DNA of 10,258 nucleotides from a bacterium UBA4883 (GTDB lineage: Bacteria; Bacillota; Clostridia; Oscillospirales; Acutalibacteraceae), in contig DHDF01000137.1 in assembly GCA_002399225.1 (NCBI GenBank), positions 1 through 10,258 on the forward strand, read 5' to 3'. The translations under genes were made by a program, and so were the position numbers. Below, piece by piece: positions 6,586 through 10,258 of the stretch. The notes under the pieces are model-generated. The model worked only from the letters and a program-made list of their open reading frames with translations, did no database searches and had not been told where the DNA came from. Position 1 is the stretch's first letter. Every line of letters begins with the position of its first letter.

Positions 6586-7881
6586 TTAGAAGGCAGGGAA
6601 TACCGTCATTACCCAGAAGACGTTGACAACGCACATCAGCAGGGCGGGCAGCCAGCTCATTTTCAGCATGGTTTTCTGGTCATATCCGCCGAGGCCCATC
6701 ACCATGGAGACGGTCGGCGTCGCCATCGGGGTTACAAAGGCCGTCAAGGCGGGCAATCCAGACCAGCATAATCAGGCCGAGCGGGTTGCATGCCAGGGAC
6801 TTGCTGGTGACGATTGCAATCGGAATAAAGATATTGATAACGGCCACGTTCATCATAAACTGAGTCAAAAGGAACGGTGTGATGAAGAAGAGCAGTCCGA
6901 TCACGTAGTTGTTGCGGGTGCTTCCCACAACACTTGCCAGAAGATTGCCGACAAGGTTGCCGGCCCCGGTTGCTGTCAGCGCGCTGCCGAGGGCAAGCAT
7001 GCCGGCGTATAGAAGTACCATGCCGCCCAGGCCCATCGCCTGGTAAGCGTCTTTGGGCTTGAGAATGCCGGAGGCGACCATAATGACGGCGCCGATGGTC
7101 GTAATTTCCCAGGAAGGAATTCTATGCAGTTGCTGTGTCAGCAGCATCACGACGATTCCGAAAAAAGCAACATAGCCGAGAACTTCCTGCACGCGGGAAA
7201 GTTTTTGTTTTCGGTGGAAAAATTTCCTTCTACTTCACTGATCTCCATCACCGGCTTTTCCGGGGCCAGCTTGGGGGCGAGGAAGATAGCGTAGAGGATG
7301 ATCAGAATCATGCCAGGCAGACGGGCAATCATGGGGTCCAGCATTTTGAAAAGATAGGTTGTGTAATGGTAGGATTCCAGGTAACCATTATTTGTTAAGT
7401 ACATAATCGCACTGTTGCCGAATGGTAAAATCGAGACGGTGGAGATGGAGACAATGCCGATTGGGAAGATCATTTTTGACCGGCTGTATCCCATTTCATC
7501 GCACATGGCGCATGCCAGCGGGAAGACGATGCTGAAACATGCCATGGAACTTTGGATGAACTGCGTCAGAATGGCGTTGATCAGCACATATCCGGCCAGA
7601 ATTTTTGTAAAGGAACCTTTGCTGACTTTTGCTACCAGATGAGACATCTTCGTGACCATCGAAGTGCGGCTGAAACCAGCCGATACCACGAACATGGTGG
7701 CCATGATGACCGTATTGGAATTGGCAAACCCCGCCAGGGCGCTTTTGGGATCGAGACACCTCGTCAGCACCAGCAGGATCATGCTCATAATGGCCGTAGT
7801 GGCCATGCTGAATTTGCCGGTGATAAAGCTTACAAGCGTAAGTGCAAAAATCACCAGGCATACAATGAGTTGTGTCGTCAC
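6586..7881 (-). pseudogene. SLC13-type anion permease with two compensating frameshifts
   Basis: Read with two one-base corrections this encodes a 431-residue, multi-helix permease of the SLC13 (DASS/ion transporter superfamily) type. The GTG start at 7881 has AGGAG 7 bases upstream. The first frame (from 7881) covers the N-terminal half, with NSNTVIMATMFVVSAG and LPFGNSAIMYLTNNGY, and then leaves frame near 7202-7206, where the minus strand has A5 but A6 would keep frame. The second frame carries the middle helices (MGLGGMVLLYAGMLALGSAL, TPFLLTQFMMNVAVINIF). It leaves frame near 6746-6747, where one extra base in a TT pair breaks it. The last frame restores the expected TAFVTPMATPTVSMVMGLGG motif and ends at TAA (6586-6588). 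The two shifts cancel, so total length is that of an intact gene. The likely role is uptake of the substrate for the downstream AbgA-like enzyme. Alternatives to a pseudogene are sequencing errors or recoding. Confidence 0.8.
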
Positions 7882-7915
7882 AATATTTCTCCTCTTTGTC
7901 CTTTTGTCGTTTTTT

Positions 7916-7939
7916 GAGGCGCCTCGGCAAAACCTTGCC
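7916..7939. promoter_or_regulatory. Two adjacent palindromes in the permease leader
   Basis: GAGGCGCCTC (7916-7925) is a perfect 10-bp palindrome. It directly abuts GGCAA (7926-7930) / TTGCC (7935-7939), a small hairpin with a 4-base loop. Both lie in the 5' leader of the leftward permease-abgA operon, between its candidate -10 (7952-7957) and ribosome binding site. They may be an operator or a leader RNA structure. No U-tract follows on the minus strand, so it is not an obvious terminator. Confidence 0.4.
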
Positions 7940-7951
7940 TAAATCGATAAA

Positions 7952-7957
7952 ATTATA
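7952..7957 (-). promoter_or_regulatory. Candidate -10 of the permease-abgA operon
   Basis: On the minus strand TATAAT (plus 7952-7957) stands alone; the -35 zone 16-18 bases upstream (ACAAGA) is poor. A weak -35 fits an activator-dependent promoter. The dyad at 7969-7997 lies just upstream, where a LysR-type activator would be expected to bind. Several AT-rich alternatives exist in this region. Confidence 0.4.
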
Positions 7958-7968
7958 ATATCATGTTT

Positions 7969-7997
7969 TGAGAATCTTGTATAATATGGAATTCTCA
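7969..7997. promoter_or_regulatory. Candidate LysR-type operator dyad
   Basis: TGAGAAT (7969-7975) and ATTCTCA (7991-7997) are perfect 7-base inverted arms separated by 15 bases. The centre holds TATAAT (7980-7985), the likely -10 of the LysR gene. A regulator bound here would block its own promoter and sit upstream of the divergent permease promoter. This is the classic arrangement for LysR-family autorepression and activation of the neighbour. Confidence 0.5.
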
Positions 7998-8041
7998 TGT
8001 GGATATCGGCTTTTTTTATGACTCGATTGGAGGAGAGCGGT

Positions 8042-8947
8042 ATGGATCTTCAGCAGCTGAAGCTCGTGATTGCCGTAAGTGAGACAGGCTCTATTTCACA
8101 AGCGGCAAATAAGATGTTCCTATCACAGCCGAATGCCAGCGAGACCATCAAGGCGCTGGAGAAGGAACTCGGATTTTCAATTTTCTGGCGAATGCATACA
8201 GGAGTTTGCCTAACGCGGAAGGGGGAACAGTTTTTAGAACATGCAAGGATTATAGTCCACCACGCGGATCAGATGTTCAAAATTGGGCGTGGCTGTCTGA
8301 CACACCGCTTTTTTCTGGGCGTTTCCAGCTACACCCCGCTGATTGATGCTTTCCTGGCTTTATGCCGCAAATGCGGACGTGAGCCGAAAGCGGAGCTGTC
8401 CTGCCGGAAGGTGGATCTTTCAGACGGGCTTCACTTTCTCTATCAGTTAAATCTGGATTTACTGGCTATTGTGGTTTCGTCGCAAAATCTGGATATCATC
8501 AAAGAGACGGCTGTCAGTCATAACCTGTCGGCCGTGAAAATTTGTGACCTTCCGATGAATGTCAATCTGCGCTATGGGCACCCGCTGGCCGCGGCCGGGC
8601 CGCTGAACTTTGAGAAACTTCGGGATTACCCGTATGTCGATTATATATCACAGAGCGTACTAAATATGGTAAATCCACTAATTGTGGCGGGCAACCAGAT
8701 TCGGTTTCAGTCCTGCATCAAAGTAGATGAGAGAAATCTCCGCTGCCAGATTGTCGGAACCACCGACGCATTCAGCATCGGGTGCAAACTCCCGCAAAAA
8801 ATTCTAAAACAGTTTGGGCTGGTCAGCTTTCAGCTGCCGATTGAACCGATGAAACTGCTGGTTATTTTCCGCCGTGGCGAGCAGACAAATTCCGACATCC
8901 AGCAGTATATCAGGCTGCTGAAAAAAGAGATGGCCGACCAGATCTGA
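8042..8947 (+). CDS. LysR-type transcriptional regulator
   Basis: A 301-residue LysR-family regulator. The N-terminal winged helix-turn-helix spans about residues 1-60 (MDLQQLKLVIAVSETGSIS, SQAANKMFLSQPNASETIK, LTRKGEQFLEHA), followed by a linker helix and a periplasmic-binding-like effector domain (about 88-295). The start at 8042 is chosen because GGAGGAG (8029-8035) lies 6 bases upstream and MDLQQLK is the standard LysR N-terminus. A 15-codon in-frame extension to 7997 would overlap the dyad and has no ribosome binding site. It is divergent from the permease-abgA operon, with 160 bases between, and is therefore the probable controller of that operon, much like abgR beside abgABT in E. coli. 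The effector is unknown; the enzyme substrate or its product is the natural guess. Base composition looks more AT-rich than the flavoprotein genes to the left. Confidence 0.92.
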   Translation: MDLQQLKLVIAVSETGSISQAANKMFLSQPNASETIKALEKELGFSIFWRMHTGVCLTRKGEQFLEHARIIVHHADQMFKIGRGCLTHRFFLGVSSYTPLIDAFLALCRKCGREPKAELSCRKVDLSDGLHFLYQLNLDLLAIVVSSQNLDIIKETAVSHNLSAVKICDLPMNVNLRYGHPLAAAGPLNFEKLRDYPYVDYISQSVLNMVNPLIVAGNQIRFQSCIKVDERNLRCQIVGTTDAFSIGCKLPQKILKQFGLVSFQLPIEPMKLLVIFRRGEQTNSDIQQYIRLLKKEMADQI

Positions 8948-8985
8948 GGAATGGGCCGGCGCAGACCATTCGGCCGTGCGAAGAA

Positions 8986-9020
8986 GAAGGCGCCCCCCGC
9001 GTACTGCGGGGGACGCCTTC
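8986..9020. terminator. Hairpin between convergent LysR and ABC permease genes
   Basis: GAAGGCG-C-CCCCCGC (8986-9000) pairs with GCGGGGG-A-CGCCTTC (9006-9020), giving a 7+7 bp stem with one mismatch and a 5-base loop. It lies 38 bases after the LysR stop and 53 bases after the permease stop. Neither strand has a strong U-tract; the minus strand has only TTCTTC. It probably acts as a shared terminator. Confidence 0.6.
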
Positions 9021-9073
9021 GCTGAGATGTGGATTGTACGGGAGCGCCGATCTTACTGAAATTTTATGCGGGA

Positions 9074-10258
9074 CTATTCGTAACGCAGCGCTTCAATCGG
9101 GTCAAGCTGACTGGCTTTCTTTGCCGGGTAATAACCGAAGAAAATGCCGATCAGCATGGAAAAGCCGACGCTGATGAAAATAATCGGAACGGAGAGCACA
9201 AATTTCAGCTTCAGCAGCGAGACCCCGAGGGCTGCCAGCCCGATCCCCAAGAGAATCCCGATGATGCCCCCGATCACGCAGATGATAATAGACTCGACAA
9301 TGAACTGCATCCGGATGTAGCTGCTTCGCGCGCCGAGTGCCTTGCGCGTGCCGATTTCCCGGGTGCGCTCGGTTACGGAAACCAGCATAATGTTCATGAC
9401 GCCGATGCCGCCGACCAGCAGCGCAATGGCCGCGATGGCTGCAATGGCAAGCGAGATCGTGTTCAGCATGGAGGTGAAAGAAGACAGCTCGTTTTCCATA
9501 TTGCGCACGACGCAGGTGTACTTGGTGTTATGGATATAGAACTGTTTCATATAGGCTTCGATTTTACTCGTGAGGGAACGTGTATCATTTACATTTTTCA
9601 GCTTAATTTCAAACTCATAATAATTCTGATTTTCCGCCGTTTCCTTTGCGACGGTGATGGGAATATACATGGTGGTGCGAATGTCCTTCTCCGCAACCCC
9701 TAGGTTGCCGCCGACCCCCTGCTGCTTGTACTGATAGACGCCGACAATCGTAAAGCTTTCCACGCCGTTGTCCGTATCCACATTGATTTTTTTCCCAAGC
9801 GGATCAGCGCTGTTTCCGAATATGCTTGAAACCAGCTTATCAGAAACCACTGCGACCCGCCGGTGGCCGTCGATGTCGCGGCCTTTCAGGAATCTTCCCG
9901 TTTTTAAATCAACGTCATCAAGGTCTCCGCACCCGGGGTTCGCTCCTTCAATGGAGATGTTTGCGTACAGATGACCGTTTTTCGCCTTGCCGGATCCGGC
10001 GGATTCGCTGACGGAAACATCACTGATTTCGTCGGCAAATTTCGTTTGCACCCGTTCAATCTGATCCATCGTAAGGAGGTCGTTGTCGTCAATCTTGTTG
10101 GAATTATTGGACTGGCCGTAATTATTGTCGGTCGGCGCAACATACACATAAATATTGTTGGCCCCCAGGCTTGACATGATGTCGGACACGTTTGCCGTGA
10201 CGGCGTCTCCGATGGAGACGATCGCAATGACCGAACCGATGCCGATGATGATGCCGAG
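9074..10258 (-). CDS. MacB/FtsX-type ABC transporter permease, 5' end outside window
   Basis: At least 394 residues are encoded; the frame is open through the right edge, so the N-terminus is missing. Visible residues begin LGIIIGIGSVIAIVSIGDAV, the end of the first membrane helix of MacB-type permeases. An extracytoplasmic MacB_PCD domain follows (about 25-265), with an Asn/Asp-rich insert (TDNNYGQSNNSNKIDDND, about 43-60). The C-terminal FtsX domain has three helices and the cytoplasmic signature GGIGVMNIMLVSVTERTREIG (about 283-303) and RKALGAR (305-311), and ends PAKKASQLDPIEALRYE. These permeases work with a separate ATPase in export of peptides, lipoproteins or antimicrobials, or as mechanotransmission complexes. 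The ATPase and any membrane-fusion partner would lie to the right of the window. The stop is TAG at 9074-9076. A GTG at 10189 would be an internal valine, not the start. Confidence 0.9.
   Translation of the reverse strand, partial: LGIIIGIGSVIAIVSIGDAVTANVSDIMSSLGANNIYVYVAPTDNNYGQSNNSNKIDDNDLLTMDQIERVQTKFADEISDVSVSESAGSGKAKNGHLYANISIEGANPGCGDLDDVDLKTGRFLKGRDIDGHRRVAVVSDKLVSSIFGNSADPLGKKINVDTDNGVESFTIVGVYQYKQQGVGGNLGVAEKDIRTTMYIPITVAKETAENQNYYEFEIKLKNVNDTRSLTSKIEAYMKQFYIHNTKYTCVVRNMENELSSFTSMLNTISLAIAAIAAIALLVGGIGVMNIMLVSVTERTREIGTRKALGARSSYIRMQFIVESIIICVIGGIIGILLGIGLAALGVSLLKLKFVLSVPIIFISVGFSMLIGIFFGYYPAKKASQLDPIEALRYE

Noticed and set aside
6680..7192. Separate 170-codon membrane protein gene
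   Set aside because: It is the middle of the permease in a shifted frame. It has no ribosome binding site of its own and continues the helices of the upstream frame.
7190..7215. Programmed -1 frameshift in the permease
   Set aside because: The heptamer is C AAA AAC rather than a true slippery A AAA AAC or A AAA AAG. A second, opposite shift 450 bases on has no known recoding motif. Mutation or sequencing error explains both more simply.
7997..8041. A 15-codon N-terminal extension of the LysR regulator
   Set aside because: No ribosome binding site; GGAGGAG sits before the ATG at 8042, which gives the standard LysR N-terminus.
1..10258. CRISPR arrays, tRNA or rRNA genes, insertion sequences, toxin-antitoxin or phage-defence genes
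   Set aside because: I looked for spaced direct repeats, cloverleaf-like segments and transposase or nuclease motifs and found none that I could support.

Overview
The window looks like a chromosomal stretch of a Gram-positive, fairly GC-rich Clostridia-type bacterium, possibly Oscillospiraceae-like. The evidence is a LytR-CpsA-Psr (LCP) wall protein, strong AGGAGG-type ribosome binding sites, GTG and TTG starts, sigma-A-like promoters and short intergenic hairpins. The taxonomic placement is inference. I see no rRNA, tRNA, CRISPR array, transposase or phage gene.

Layout. 1-129: a perfect 23-bp inverted repeat (1-23 / 67-89) enclosing an extended -10 promoter, then a terminator hairpin for the minus-strand LCP gene. 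130-1284 (-): LCP protein, with a near-consensus promoter at 1318-1346. Divergent from it and rightward: a 38-codon membrane micro-gene (1455-1571), a COG2426 small multidrug-export-like membrane protein (1618-2109), an HI0933-family flavoprotein (2125-3363) and a COG2509 FAD-dependent dehydrogenase (3438-5024, TTG start). These look like one transcription unit. 5025-5214 holds two strong hairpins.

5215-8947 is a self-contained catabolic cassette. A leftward operon of an SLC13-type permease (6586-7881) and an AbgA-like M20 amidohydrolase (5215-6531) is divergent from a LysR-type regulator (8042-8947). This resembles the E. coli abgR/abgABT arrangement for p-aminobenzoyl-glutamate use, but the transporter is of a different family and no AbgB partner is visible. 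The permease reading frame is broken twice. Both breaks are single-base homopolymer differences that cancel, so it is either a recent pseudogene, a pair of sequencing errors, or (less likely) recoded. The 160-bp divergent region holds a 7-bp dyad over the LysR -10 element and two adjacent palindromes in the permease leader.

8948-9073 holds a hairpin between convergent genes. From 9074 to the right edge (-) lies the C-terminal part of a MacB/FtsX-type ABC transporter permease whose 5' end is outside the window.

Most of the window is ordinary. The parts that deserve a second look are the inverted-repeat promoter element at the left edge, the micro-gene, and the abg-like cassette with its doubly shifted permease and palindromic control region.
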